From: Rhodanobacter sp. DHB23
GTDB lineage: Bacteria; Pseudomonadota; Gammaproteobacteria; Xanthomonadales; Rhodanobacteraceae
Reading direction: 5' to 3'
Assembly: GCF_014842975.1 (NCBI RefSeq)
Contig: NZ_JACYXK010000017.1
Location: 27,640-91,639 of the forward strand
Length of the DNA stretch: 64,000 nucleotides
The notes below the pieces were generated by a model. That model was given only the letters and a program-made list of their open reading frames with translations. It ran no database searches and was not told where the DNA came from. The position numbers were made by a program, and so were the translations under genes. This document shows positions 8,810-18,275 of the stretch, piece by piece; position 1 is the stretch's first letter; each line of letters starts with the position of its first letter.

Positions 8810-10132
8810 TCATTGCGTCTTCAACTGCCACGCGGGTTGCACGCGCGAAGCCCGTATCGCCGGATACAGGCCGGCCAGCATGGTCGCCAGCACGGCCACC
8901 GCCACGGCGAGCAAGAGCAGGCTCACGTCCACATGCGCCAGGCCGGTCAGGTCCATGGGCAGCACCTGGTCGGCCGCAAGCACGCCGAACCCGGTCAGCA
9001 ACAGACCAAGCATTCCACCGGCCATGCCTATCACCGCGGCCTCGGCGAGGAACTGCATGCAGACCGCGCTGCGCGAGGCTCCCAACGCGCGGCGCACGCC
9101 GATCTCTCCGCTGCGTCGCAGGAACTTCGTCAGCAGCAGCCCCACCGTGTTGAGCAGACACACCAACAGCAGACCCAGGGCCACCAGCATCGATACCCTG
9201 GTGTCGTCGGGCACGATGTGTTCGTGGTCCAGCCAGGCCCGCAGGCCGCGCAGCCGGTTGTCGGGCGACCAGCCGAAGCGGCCGAGCCGCTGCTGTTCGC
9301 GCGCATACTCGTCGAGGTATTGCCGGTAACCGCGCACCGCCGCCGCATCATCCAGTTCGGCCATGTAGACGATCCACGTGCAGGCCGACGATTGCAGGCC
9401 GGCGAAACCCGGCGCGGCCGGCGTGCCGCCCTTCGGGCAGTTGGTGCTGCCGGCGTTCTCCATGCCGGCTGCAATGGCGGCCTGGAAGGGCAGGAACAGA
9501 TCGGGGCCGTCGCCGCCGAAACCGCCGGTGTCCACCACGTCGAAGAACGCCGGCTGCGGGTTCCATGGCTTCATCACGCCGACCACGCGGTAGCCGCGCC
9601 CGTCGATGCCCACCGTCCTGCCCACACTGTTCGCACCGCCGAACAGCCTGCGGTTGAGCGCATCGCCGATCACCGCCACGGGCGCGCCGCGCGCATCGTC
9701 CCCCGAGCCCCAGCCGCTGCCGTATTCGAACGGGACATCCAGCATCGGGAAGAACTCGCCATACACCGCGAAGCCATCCAGCGGAATCGGCGTGCGGCTG
9801 GCGTCCGTGGGCAGCACCGAAGGGGCTACGGCATAGATCGCCGATTGCCGTGCGGCACGGTGATCGCGCATCAGGGCCATCGCATCGGCGTAGGCCAGCG
9901 CATCCTGCGGCTCGCCGCTCCCGCCACGCTCCGCCGGCCCCCATGCGTCGATCTGCGGCACGAACAAACGGGATGACTTCCATGGGATCGGGTCTCCCGA
10001 TACTGCACGGAATACCGCGTAGGCCGTCATCGATGCACCCACGCCAAAGCCGATGGCAAGCACCATCAACAGGGTGAGCCCCATGCTGCGGCGCAGGCTG
10101 CGCACGGCGATTTCAAGGTAGTAGCCGAACAT
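8810..10132 (-). CDS. FtsX/MacB-type permease, pair 12 A
   Basis: A 440-aa protein beginning MFGYYLEIAVRSLRRS. AVSGDPIPWKSSRLFVPQID after TM1 is almost identical to pair 3 A, as is the region VVPDDT-type through TM2. The periplasmic cysteines (STNC ... SACTW) enclose 18 residues, the longest such loop in the array. Coupling motif SGEIGVRRALGASR; tail VQPAWQLKTQ. The ATG at 10132 was chosen because the open frame further upstream is only the R1 palindrome. Confidence 0.93.
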   Translation of the reverse strand: MFGYYLEIAVRSLRRSMGLTLLMVLAIGFGVGASMTAYAVFRAVSGDPIPWKSSRLFVPQIDAWGPAERGGSGEPQDALAYADAMALMRDHRAARQSAIYAVAPSVLPTDASRTPIPLDGFAVYGEFFPMLDVPFEYGSGWGSGDDARGAPVAVIGDALNRRLFGGANSVGRTVGIDGRGYRVVGVMKPWNPQPAFFDVVDTGGFGGDGPDLFLPFQAAIAAGMENAGSTNCPKGGTPAAPGFAGLQSSACTWIVYMAELDDAAAVRGYRQYLDEYAREQQRLGRFGWSPDNRLRGLRAWLDHEHIVPDDTRVSMLVALGLLLVCLLNTVGLLLTKFLRRSGEIGVRRALGASRSAVCMQFLAEAAVIGMAGGMLGLLLTGFGVLAADQVLPMDLTGLAHVDVSLLLLAVAVAVLATMLAGLYPAIRASRVQPAWQLKTQ

Positions 10133-10155
10133 CCATCCCCCTTTGTCTCGTGCCT

Positions 10156-10232
10156 GCAGGAGCGCACCCTGTGCGCGATTGCCTTTGCTTCGATCAAGCA
10201 TCGGAGCCATCGCGCACAGGGTGCGCTCCTAC
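10156..10232. repeat. Long imperfect palindrome, family R1, copy 2
   Basis: Arms GCAGGAGCGCACCCTGTGCG and its near-complement ending GTGCGCTCCTAC, with a loop containing CTTCGATCAAGCATCGG. The right arm contains the TAG stop of the pair 11 B gene (10229-10231). Confidence 0.88.
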
Positions 10233-11467
10233 ACCGACCGCGTCGCCACCACCGGCGGCACGCGCGCGGCACGCAATGCCGGCGACAGCACGGCGAGCTG
10301 GCCGAGCAGCAGCATCAGCGCCGCGCCATATGGCAGGTAGGTCCACGGCAGGCGCGCCAGCTCGTAGTGGTGCATCAGCCACAGGTTGATCGCGTAGGCC
10401 AGCGCCATGCCGAGCAGGATCCCGCCGCCCACCACCAGCAGGTTCTCCAGTTGCACGTCGCGCAGGATGTTGCCGCGGCGCGCGCCCAGCGCGCGGCGGA
10501 TGCCGATCTGCCGCGTGCGTTGCTGCACCCAGTAGCTGGTCAGGCCCATGATGCCGACCACGGTGACCAGCAGCACGATCAGGCTGACGCCGGACAGCAG
10601 CCACACCGCGGCCTTCGGCTGCGCCATCTGGCGTTCGCGCATGTCGCCGTACATCTCGTAGGCGGGGTCGATGCCCTGGATCATCTCGGGACCGAGTTCG
10701 CGCTTGAGCGTGGCCTTGGCCGCCTTGAGCACGCCGTCCACCTCCGCGGCCGAGCGCGCCCGCAGCGCGAATATCGGCATCGGCCAGTTCGTGGGTATGC
10801 TCGGGAACAGCATGCTGTAGTCGATGTCCTCGCGGTCGTCCTGGCCGAACTTGTTGCGCATCAGGTGCTCGACCACGCCGACCACGGTGCGCCGTCCCGC
10901 GTCCGCGGCATCGCCCAGGCGCAGCACATGGCCCAGCGCGTCGCCACCGGGGAACAGCCGCTCCGCCAGTGCGCGCGTGATGATCGCCGGCCCGTTCTCG
11001 TCGAGGCCCATGCCCTTGTACGACACGCCTTCCTCGGCGGCGCTGAAGTCGCGCCCCGCCACCAGCTTCAGGCCCAGCGTGTCGCGCAGATGGGTGCCGA
11101 TGTAGACCGCGGTATCGGCCTTGGCCGGGTGGGCGCCTTCGCCGTACACGCCGCCGTTCATCTGCGCCACGGTCTCCATCGGGAAGGAGCCGGCCACGCT
11201 GACCGAGCCCACTCCGGGAATGGCGCGCAGTTCCGCCGCGACCTGGTCGAGTCGGCTGGTCGGCCAGGGCTGGCCGCGCGGCGCGATGTTCCACGCCACG
11301 ATCAGGCGATCCGGGTTCCCCACGCCGTCCGGGGACACGATGGGCACCAGTTTCTGCTGCAGCAGGAACAGCGCGTTGCACGCGATGGCGCAGGCCAGCG
11401 CCACCTGCAGCAGCACCAGCAGCGGCATCATGCGATGGCGGAACAGCGGCTTGATGATGTGTCGCAT
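10229..11467 (-). CDS. FtsX/MacB-type permease, pair 11 B (divergent)
   Basis: A 412-aa B-type permease. TM1 (LLVLLQVALACAIACNALFL) departs from both main B subgroups, matching its divergent A partner. Periplasmic sequence includes LRDTLGLKLVAGRDFSAAEE. Coupling motif RTRQIGIRRALGARR near residue 320, then two further helices and the tail VPPVVATRSV. It starts 10 nt after the A stop (TAAGGGA). Its own stop lies inside repeat R1 copy 2. Confidence 0.92.
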   Translation of the reverse strand: MRHIIKPLFRHRMMPLLVLLQVALACAIACNALFLLQQKLVPIVSPDGVGNPDRLIVAWNIAPRGQPWPTSRLDQVAAELRAIPGVGSVSVAGSFPMETVAQMNGGVYGEGAHPAKADTAVYIGTHLRDTLGLKLVAGRDFSAAEEGVSYKGMGLDENGPAIITRALAERLFPGGDALGHVLRLGDAADAGRRTVVGVVEHLMRNKFGQDDREDIDYSMLFPSIPTNWPMPIFALRARSAAEVDGVLKAAKATLKRELGPEMIQGIDPAYEMYGDMRERQMAQPKAAVWLLSGVSLIVLLVTVVGIMGLTSYWVQQRTRQIGIRRALGARRGNILRDVQLENLLVVGGGILLGMALAYAINLWLMHHYELARLPWTYLPYGAALMLLLGQLAVLSPALRAARVPPVVATRSV

Positions 11468-11477
11468 GGCGGTTCCC

Positions 11478-12797
11478 TTACGCGATCTTGATCTGCAACG
11501 CCGGCGGCTGCCGGCACACGCGCCATGCCGGCAGGATGCCGACCAGCAGGCCCACGCCCACCGAGAGCGCGAACAGGATGACGAACACGCCCGGGCTGAA
11601 ACGCGCGGCCTCCGCGTAGCTCACCGGCTGCATGCGCACGATCCACAGCCCCAGCCAGGTCAGCGGCAGCGCCAGCGCGCCGCCGATCAGGCCCAGCAGC
11701 CCGGTCTCGACCAGGTGCTGCACGAACACGTCGCGCCTGGAGGCGCCCAGCGCGCGGCGGATCGCCACGTCGCCCTGCCGGCGCAGGAAGCGCGCGGCCA
11801 GCAGGCCCGCCACGTTGACCAGGCACAGCAGCAGGAAGGCGCCCGCCAGCATCAGGTTGAGGTGCACGTCGTCCGGCACCACGCGGTTCAGCGTCATCCA
11901 CGCCTGCGTGCCGTACAGCTTCGCCTGCGGCGGATAGGCGAAGCGGCCGGCATCGTGCTGGGCATCCGCGTAACCGGCAAGGAAGCGGCCGTAGTCGGCC
12001 AGCTGCGACGGCGTGTCCAGCCGCACCCAGGTCTCCATCCAGCGGCACTGCGCCACCGCCGCCGACTGGAAGCTGACCACCGGCGCCCCCTTGCCGCATT
12101 CGCCCGCGATGAGCGGCCCCACGCCCGCGTCCAGCGCGGCCTGCGCCGGCACGAAGAAGTTCTCCTCCTGCCCCATCACGCTGCCGGCGTTCTCGGCCAG
12201 GTTGAAGATCTGCACGCGCGGCTTCCATTCGCCGGACACGCCGATCACGCGGAAGCTGCGCTGCCCCAGCATGACGCTGCGGCCGACGGCGTCCTCGGTG
12301 CCGAACAGCTTCTGCGCCACGTGCGTGTCGATCACCAGCACCGGCGCATTCGCGGCCAGTTCGGCCTCGGTCCACGGCCGCCCGTAGCGCAGCGGCACGC
12401 CCAGGGCCTGCACCGCCAGCCCGTAGGCCATCAGGCCATAGGCCTGCTCGGATTTCCTGCCGTCCATGTCGCCCAGCAGCGTGAGGCTCTGCGCCACCGC
12501 CACCTGCTGCACGGCGCGATGCGCGTCCACCAGGACCCTGGCGTCGACCAGCTTGAGCAGACTGTCGGGCTGCTTGTAGTCGGGGTTATCCTTGTCCACT
12601 TCCTCGCGCGCGTCCATCGTCGCCACGTAGAGGTACGGGCTGACGCCGGGCAACGGCGCGCCGGACAGCGCGCGGAAGATGGTCATCGCCGTCATGCACG
12701 CGGCGATGCCGATGGCCATGGTCAGCACCAGCAGCAGCACCATCGGCACGTTCTGCCGGCAGCGGCGCAGGGCCAGGCGCAGGTAGTAGTCGAACAT
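11478..12797 (-). CDS. FtsX/MacB-type permease, pair 11 A (divergent)
   Basis: A 439-aa A-type permease and the outlier of the A set. It begins MFDYYLRLALRRCRQN, has ALSGAPLPGVSPYLYVATMD after TM1, and the coupling motif QGDVAIRRALGASR where the others have GE(I/L)(G/S)VRRA. The cysteine pair (GEC ... AQCRW) is kept, enclosing 16 residues. Tail RQPPALQIKIA. GAAGGAGTG precedes the ATG. It may be an older or horizontally exchanged pair. Confidence 0.92.
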   Translation of the reverse strand: MFDYYLRLALRRCRQNVPMVLLLVLTMAIGIAACMTAMTIFRALSGAPLPGVSPYLYVATMDAREEVDKDNPDYKQPDSLLKLVDARVLVDAHRAVQQVAVAQSLTLLGDMDGRKSEQAYGLMAYGLAVQALGVPLRYGRPWTEAELAANAPVLVIDTHVAQKLFGTEDAVGRSVMLGQRSFRVIGVSGEWKPRVQIFNLAENAGSVMGQEENFFVPAQAALDAGVGPLIAGECGKGAPVVSFQSAAVAQCRWMETWVRLDTPSQLADYGRFLAGYADAQHDAGRFAYPPQAKLYGTQAWMTLNRVVPDDVHLNLMLAGAFLLLCLVNVAGLLAARFLRRQGDVAIRRALGASRRDVFVQHLVETGLLGLIGGALALPLTWLGLWIVRMQPVSYAEAARFSPGVFVILFALSVGVGLLVGILPAWRVCRQPPALQIKIA

Positions 12798-12821
12798 CCA
12801 TCACTCCTTCATTTCGTTTCC

Positions 12822-12899
12822 GCAGGAGCGCACCTTGCGCGCGAATGCCTTGATGCCGGATCAAAGCCAAGGGCATTCGCGCACGGGGTGCGCTCCTAC
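12822..12899. repeat. Long imperfect palindrome, family R1, copy 3
   Basis: The arms begin GCAGGAGCGCACCTTGCGCG and end GTGCGCTCCTAC; the loop carries a GATCAAAGCC variant. The right arm supplies the stop codon of pair 10 B at 12896-12898, just as copy 2 does for pair 11 B. Confidence 0.85.
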
Positions 12900-14128
12900 A
12901 CCGTCCGCGTCGCCACCACCGGCGGCACGCGCGACGCGCGCAGCGCAGGACCGAGCACGGCGCACTGCCCCAGCGACCACAGCACGACGGCGCCCGAGGC
13001 CAGCCACGCCAGCGGCATGTGCGCCAGCTCGTAACGCCGCATCAGCCACAGGTTCAACCCGACCGCGCCGAGCGAGCCGACCGCGATACCCATCGTGACG
13101 ATCAGCAGGTTCTCGAACTGGAAGTAGCGCAGGATGTCGCGCCGCGTGGCGCCGATGGCGCGGCGGATGCCGATCTGCCGCGTGCGCTGCTGCACCCAGA
13201 AGCTGGACAGGCCCACCACGCCCAGTGCGGTCAGCGCCAGCAGGCAGCCGGTGACCACCAGCAGGACCCAGACCATGGCGCGGTCGCCGTGGTAGTAGTC
13301 CGCGATGGTATCGGCGTAGATCTCCGCCTTCACCATGCGCGCGGGGTCGATGCGGGTGAGCACGCCGGGCAGGTCGCGCGCGACCGCGCCGCGCATGTCC
13401 GGCCTCACGTTCAGTACGTACACGCCACCGACCAGCCTGGTCGACGGCAAGATCATGTTGCGGTCCGCGCCCTGGTATTTGGTGATGCGCGGATTGAGCA
13501 GATGGCCGGTCACCCCCACCACCTGCACGGGCTCCTTGCCGTCGCTGTCCAGCCAGAAGGTTTTCCCCAGCGGGTTCTCGCCGGGCCAGAGCGCCTCGGC
13601 CAGCGTGTGCGTGACGATGGCGGCCGTTGGCGGCGGCGCCTTGCTGTCCGGACTGCCAAAGAGGCCAGGGGTGTAGGGCACATAGTCCTGCGGCAGGAAA
13701 TCGCGCCCCGCCGACAGCTTGATGCCCAGCGTATGCAGCAGGCCGGGCGTTCCCGCGTACTCGACCACGTTGTCGATTTCGCTTTTCTTGTCGCCGGGGC
13801 GGCGCCATGCTCCCACGCTCATGTAGTTGCGACTCAACGGCAGCGTGTTGGCCATCGCCACCGACTCGACGCCGGGCATGCCGCGCAGGGCGGCCAGGTC
13901 GGCATCGATATCGGCGCCCATCCTGGTGTCCTGCCCAAGGTCGAGGCCGGTGGTGCGCGCCCACACCAGTTCATGGTCGGCCACACCGGTGACCACGCGC
14001 ATGGCCGCCACGCGGTCGCCGATCAGGAACAGCGCATTGGTGACGATGGCGCAGGTCAGCGCGATCTCCAGCGCCACCAGTACGACGGTGGTCTTGTGGT
14101 GCTTCAGGGCGGAAACGATGGGATGCAT
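12896..14128 (-). CDS. FtsX/MacB-type permease, pair 10 B
   Basis: A 410-aa protein, MHPIVSALKHHKTTVVLVAL onward. Subgroup-2 TM1 LEIALTCAIVTNALFLIGDR, then VTGVADHELVW, a periplasmic domain and coupling motif RTRQIGIRRAIGATR. Tail VPPVVATRTV ends in the R1 repeat. The ATG at 14128 is preferred over an upstream GTG at 14134 because GAGGAC sits at the right distance only for the ATG. This gives the same 10-nt gap to the A stop as six other pairs. Confidence 0.93.
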   Translation of the reverse strand: MHPIVSALKHHKTTVVLVALEIALTCAIVTNALFLIGDRVAAMRVVTGVADHELVWARTTGLDLGQDTRMGADIDADLAALRGMPGVESVAMANTLPLSRNYMSVGAWRRPGDKKSEIDNVVEYAGTPGLLHTLGIKLSAGRDFLPQDYVPYTPGLFGSPDSKAPPPTAAIVTHTLAEALWPGENPLGKTFWLDSDGKEPVQVVGVTGHLLNPRITKYQGADRNMILPSTRLVGGVYVLNVRPDMRGAVARDLPGVLTRIDPARMVKAEIYADTIADYYHGDRAMVWVLLVVTGCLLALTALGVVGLSSFWVQQRTRQIGIRRAIGATRRDILRYFQFENLLIVTMGIAVGSLGAVGLNLWLMRRYELAHMPLAWLASGAVVLWSLGQCAVLGPALRASRVPPVVATRTV

Positions 14129-14138
14129 GCTCACGTCC

Positions 14139-15443
14139 TCATTGTGTCTTCAGCAGGCGGGCCGGCACGATGCGGCAGGCCCGCCATGCCGGGAACAAGG
14201 CCGCCAGCAAGGCGGCGCACACGGCCAGCACGAAGGTGGCGGCGAGCATGGCCCCGTCCATGTGCGCAAACGCCGCATATTCCACCGGCTGCTGGCGCAC
14301 GACCCACAAGCCGAAGGCCGCCAGCAGCAGCCCCACGGCGCCACCCGCCAGGCCGACCAGCGCAGCCTCCACCAGCAACTGCGCGAACACCGCGCGTTTC
14401 GAGGCGCCCATGGCGCGGCGCACGGAGAGCTCGCCGCCGCGGCGCAGGAACTTCACCAGCAGCATCGCCACCGTGTTGACCAGGCACACCAGCAGGAAAC
14501 CCAGCGCCAGAAGGGTCTGCAGCTGCACGCTGCCCGGCACCACGTGGTTGTAGTCCAGCCATTGCATCACGTCGCGCAACCGTACGTTCGGCGGTCGCGC
14601 AAAACGGCCCAGCGCCTTCTGCTGTTCCGAGTAGCCGGCGAGAAAGTCGCGATAGGAGGCGACTCGCGCCGGCGTGTCCAGTTGCACCCAGAACTGCACC
14701 CAGGCGCACCCGTTGGCCTTCGTCATGTCGCCGTCCGTCGGGAAATCCCCCCAGCACATCATGCTGCCCTGGGTGCCCTGCTTCAGCTCCATGGCCGTCT
14801 CGAACGGCAGGAATACCTGTTCCGGCTTGGCGTAGCTGCCCATCGAGAGATCGTAGAAATGCGGTGCCGGGTTCCAGTCGTCGAGCACGCCGACGACGCG
14901 GAAGTCGTACTTGCCCAACCGCAGCAACTGGCCCACCGCATGCGGCGTGCCGTAGAGCTTGTCGGCCAGCTCGCGCGCGATCACCGCCACGCGCGCATGC
15001 TTGTCGTCGTCGCTGGCCGCCCAGCCGCCGCCATCGGCGAACGGCACGTCGAACATCGGAAAGAAATCCGCCGTGGCGTAACGGGCATCCGCAATGAAGG
15101 CGTGCGTCGCCCCCTGTGGCGGCACCACCGTCACCCGGCCGGCCGACATCGCCGCCTGGCGCACGCCCTTGCGCGCATGCAGCAGGCTCATCGCATCGAG
15201 CCACGTCAACTGGTCCGGCGGATCGCTGGCCTTGCTGTAGCCCTCCATGCCCTGTGGATCGACCTGCGGATAGAACAGCTGCCCGCTGCGCCCCGGGATC
15301 GGGTCGGCCGTCATCACGTGCAGCACCGTGATCATCGTCATGCTGGCGCCGATGCCCAGCGCGATGGCCAGCACCATCAGCGTGGTGAGCACCTTGTTGC
15401 GCCCGAGACTGCGCCAGGCCAGGTCGAGGTAGTAGCCGAACAT
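14139..15443 (-). CDS. FtsX/MacB-type permease, pair 10 A
   Basis: A 434-aa protein beginning MFGYYLDLAWRSLGRNKVLT. Subgroup-2 signature VMTADPIPGRSGQLFYPQVD follows TM1. The periplasmic part has FPMFDVPFADGGGW and a cysteine pair enclosing 15 residues (MMC ... NGCAW). Coupling motif GGELSVRRAMGASK; tail IVPARLLKTQ, slightly off the family pattern. GAAGGAGTG lies just before the ATG. Confidence 0.93.
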   Translation of the reverse strand: MFGYYLDLAWRSLGRNKVLTTLMVLAIALGIGASMTMITVLHVMTADPIPGRSGQLFYPQVDPQGMEGYSKASDPPDQLTWLDAMSLLHARKGVRQAAMSAGRVTVVPPQGATHAFIADARYATADFFPMFDVPFADGGGWAASDDDKHARVAVIARELADKLYGTPHAVGQLLRLGKYDFRVVGVLDDWNPAPHFYDLSMGSYAKPEQVFLPFETAMELKQGTQGSMMCWGDFPTDGDMTKANGCAWVQFWVQLDTPARVASYRDFLAGYSEQQKALGRFARPPNVRLRDVMQWLDYNHVVPGSVQLQTLLALGFLLVCLVNTVAMLLVKFLRRGGELSVRRAMGASKRAVFAQLLVEAALVGLAGGAVGLLLAAFGLWVVRQQPVEYAAFAHMDGAMLAATFVLAVCAALLAALFPAWRACRIVPARLLKTQ

Positions 15444-15465
15444 CCGTCACTCCTTCGTTGAGCTC

Positions 15466-15584
15466 TCTCCTCTCACGCTTGCTGGAGAGGGGTCGGGGGA
15501 GGGGGCTTGGCCAGCGCGCAATGTCACGCCCCGCCCTGCCCTCTCCCGCCCTTCAAGCACCCTCTCCCGCAGGCGGGAGAGGGG
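15466..15584. repeat. CCCTCTCCCGC palindromes between pairs 9 and 10
   Basis: Two palindromic blocks (about 15466-15508 and 15538-15584, the latter with arms CCCTCTCCCGC/GCGGGAGAGGG) fill the 147-bp gap between pair 9 B and pair 10 A. Confidence 0.7.
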
Positions 15585-15590
15585 AAAACT

Positions 15591-16823
15591 TCACACGCTG
15601 CGCGTCGCCACCACCGGCGGCACCGCCGCCGCGCGCAGCGCGGGCGACAGCACCGAAAGCTGGCCCAGCGCCCACAACGCCAGCGCGCCGATCGGCAGGT
15701 ACCACAGCGGCAGGCGCGGCAATTCGTAGTGCGTCATCAGCAAAAGGTTCAGCACCACCGCCAGCACCACGCCAAGCACGACGCCGGCGGTGACGATCAG
15801 GAAGTTCTCGGTCTGGAAGTAGTGAAGGATGTCGCCGCGCGTCGCCCCTATCGCACGGCGGATGCCGATGCTGCGCGTGCGCTGCTGCACCCAGAAGTTC
15901 GCCAGCCCGGCGATGCCCAGCGCGGTGACGAACAGCAGGCCCAGCGCGGAGGCGATCAGCAGGCCGATCATGGTGGTGTCACGCTGGAAATAGGCGCGGC
16001 GGATCTGCGTGTAGGTCTGCATCTGCCCGGGGGCGATGATGCGGTTGGGGCTGGCCTGGAGCAACGCGGCCTCGGCGGCCTTGAGCACGCGCTGGCGGTC
16101 CTGCGGGGCGCTGCGCAGCACATAGGTGACGCCGGAGCCGTCGGGGCGCTGCGGCCAGATCAGGCTGTCGCCGTCGACGCCCGGCTTGCGCAAGGCCGGC
16201 CGCAGCAGGGTATCCACGATGCCGACGACGCGGATGAAGTGGTCGCCGTCGTACATGCTCTGCCCCAGCGCCGGCCGCCCCGGATACATTTTCTGCGCCA
16301 ATGCGCGCGTGATGATCGCCACCGCGGGCTTGCCCTTGCCCACGTACTCGTCCGGCAGGAAGTCGCGCCCCGCCACGAGCTGCAGGCCCAACGTGGCGAT
16401 CAAACCCGGCGTACCGTCGTACGAGGCGGGTTGCACGCAACCGCTGCCGTCGATCGAATTGAGCTGCATCGCCCGGTCCAGCGCCTGCTTGCTGGGGCAG
16501 ATGCCGCTGGACGACTCGCTCTGGTTCAGCGGCAACGAATAACTGACCGCCACGGCGGAACGCACCCCGGGAATCGCGCGCAGGGCCGCCAGGTCGGCCG
16601 TCTGCCGCGCCTGCATGTTTTCGCCTTTTTCGATGCCACTGCTGGAGATCGCCGACAGCTCGTTCTCGGCGATGCCGGTGGGCACGCTGATGCGCTGCAC
16701 GCGCTTGGCCACCATGAAGGCCACGTTGCAGACGATGGCGCAGGTGAAGGCCACCTGCAGGGTCAGCAGGATGGCGGTGAGCTTGTGGTGACGCAGGGTG
16801 GAAAGGATCGGTCGGATTTGCAT
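15591..16823 (-). CDS. FtsX/MacB-type permease, pair 9 B
   Basis: A 410-aa protein, MQIRPILSTLRHHKLTAILL onward. TM1 LQVAFTCAIVCNVAFMVAKR is a subgroup-2 variant. Unlike most B subunits it has extra periplasmic cysteines (GICPSKQ and GSGCVQP). Coupling motif RTRSIGIRRAIGATR; tail VPPVVATRSV. The gap to pair 9 A is 62 nt, so the tight A-B coupling seen elsewhere is absent. The ATG at 16823 starts the conserved N-terminus; the frame is open upstream into the intergenic region. Confidence 0.92.
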   Translation of the reverse strand: MQIRPILSTLRHHKLTAILLTLQVAFTCAIVCNVAFMVAKRVQRISVPTGIAENELSAISSSGIEKGENMQARQTADLAALRAIPGVRSAVAVSYSLPLNQSESSSGICPSKQALDRAMQLNSIDGSGCVQPASYDGTPGLIATLGLQLVAGRDFLPDEYVGKGKPAVAIITRALAQKMYPGRPALGQSMYDGDHFIRVVGIVDTLLRPALRKPGVDGDSLIWPQRPDGSGVTYVLRSAPQDRQRVLKAAEAALLQASPNRIIAPGQMQTYTQIRRAYFQRDTTMIGLLIASALGLLFVTALGIAGLANFWVQQRTRSIGIRRAIGATRGDILHYFQTENFLIVTAGVVLGVVLAVVLNLLLMTHYELPRLPLWYLPIGALALWALGQLSVLSPALRAAAVPPVVATRSV

Positions 16824-16860
16824 GATCGTGTTTTCTCCGGGACGGGAGCCGGCGACGCCG

Positions 16861-16888
16861 GCTCCATCGCGCGCAGGGCGCGCTACTA
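16861..16888. repeat. Remnant of palindrome family R1
   Basis: CCATCGCGCGCAGGGCGCGC followed by TACTACA resembles the right arm of R1 with several changes. It again overlaps the stop of a permease gene (pair 9 A, TAG at 16886-16888). No left arm is visible. Confidence 0.5.
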
Positions 16889-18196
16889 CATGGTTTTCAA
16901 CTGCAGCGCGGGCGCCACCCGGCAGGCGCGCCACGACGGCAGCAGGCCGGCCAGAACGCTGGCGACGACGGCCAGCGCCAGCGTGCCCAGCAGCATCGGC
17001 ACGTCCATCTGCGCCAGCCTGGCGTAGTCGTCCGGGCGCTGGCGGATGCTCCACAGGCCGAGTTGCGCGATGGCCAGGCCCAGCACGCCGCCGGCCACGC
17101 CGATCAGCGCCGACTCGATGCCGAGTTGGACGAAGATGTCACGCCGCCTGGCGCCCAGCGCGCGGCGCACGCTGATCTCGCCGCCACGGCGCAGGAACTT
17201 GGCCAGCAGCAGCGCCACGATGTTGAGCATGCACACGAACAGGAAGCCCAGCGCCAGCCACAATTGCAGGTCCACGTCGTTGGGCACCAGGTTCTCGTGC
17301 GCCAGCCAGCCCATCAAGCCGTACAGCTTCGCGTTCGTCGGCGGGCGCTGGAAACGGCCCAGCGCCTTCTGCTGCGCGGAGTAGTCGACCAGGTATTGCC
17401 GATACGCCGCGACTTGTGCCGGCGTATCCAGCTGCACCCAGAACTGCAGCCAGCTCATGTTCGCGCTGGTCAGCGACATCGAATCGCCCTTGCCCCAGCC
17501 GGACTGGTTGCCGCTGACCTGAAACTTCTGGCTCACCGCCACCGACAACGGCAGGAAGAACAGGTCGGCGTCGCTGTATTGGGTGCCGGTCTGGTCGGCA
17601 TAGAACAAGGGCTTCGGCGCCCAATCCGCCGTCACGCCGATCACGCGGAAATCGTGCTCGCCCAGGTGCACCGTCTGGCCGACCGCATTGCCTGCGCCGA
17701 ACAGCTTGCGCGCCAACGCGTCGCTCAGCACCACCACCTGCGCGTCGGCCGCGTCGGCCGCCGCGCTCCAGCCGCCGCCGCGCTCGAACGGAACGCCGAA
17801 CAGCGCGAAGAAATCCGCCGTGGCATAGCGTCCCGCCACGTAGAACGGCCGCAGTCCTGCCCGCTCCGGCCGCAGCAGCAGCGAACCGCCCGCCATCGCC
17901 GCCTGCCGCACGCCGCGCCGCGCCGCGAGCAGCGCCATCGCATCGGGCCAGGTCAGGTCGGCGGTGGGGTCGGGGCCGTCGCCGCGCCGCTTGTGATCCA
18001 GTGGCAGCGGATCGAGGTGCGGCGTGTACAACTGCGCGCTGCGCCCCGGCATCGGGTCGTCCGTCATCACGTGCAGCACCGTCAGCATGGTCATCGACGC
18101 GCCGATGCCCAGGCCGATCGCCAGCACCATCAGGCCGGTGAGGACCGGCGTGCGCCTGAGGCTGCGCCGTGCCAGGTCGAGGTAATAAGTGAACAT
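16886..18196 (-). CDS. FtsX/MacB-type permease, pair 9 A (no cysteine pair)
   Basis: A 436-aa protein, MFTYYLDLARRSLRRTPVLT onward, with subgroup-2 signature VMTDDPMPGRSAQLYTPHLD. It is the only A subunit without the conserved periplasmic cysteines: the region reads NQSGWGKGDSMSLTSANMSW, keeping the framing W but with G and M at the cysteine positions. Coupling motif GGEISVRRALGARR; tail VAPALQLKTM. It directly follows the hydrolase gene. Confidence 0.93.
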   Translation of the reverse strand: MFTYYLDLARRSLRRTPVLTGLMVLAIGLGIGASMTMLTVLHVMTDDPMPGRSAQLYTPHLDPLPLDHKRRGDGPDPTADLTWPDAMALLAARRGVRQAAMAGGSLLLRPERAGLRPFYVAGRYATADFFALFGVPFERGGGWSAAADAADAQVVVLSDALARKLFGAGNAVGQTVHLGEHDFRVIGVTADWAPKPLFYADQTGTQYSDADLFFLPLSVAVSQKFQVSGNQSGWGKGDSMSLTSANMSWLQFWVQLDTPAQVAAYRQYLVDYSAQQKALGRFQRPPTNAKLYGLMGWLAHENLVPNDVDLQLWLALGFLFVCMLNIVALLLAKFLRRGGEISVRRALGARRRDIFVQLGIESALIGVAGGVLGLAIAQLGLWSIRQRPDDYARLAQMDVPMLLGTLALAVVASVLAGLLPSWRACRVAPALQLKTM

Positions 18197-18275
18197 CGCA
18201 TCTCCATGTGTGTATGTACCACGGCCATCCCACGCAGCCGGCCGCGATGCCAGGGCATCACGGCCGCCCCCCGGA

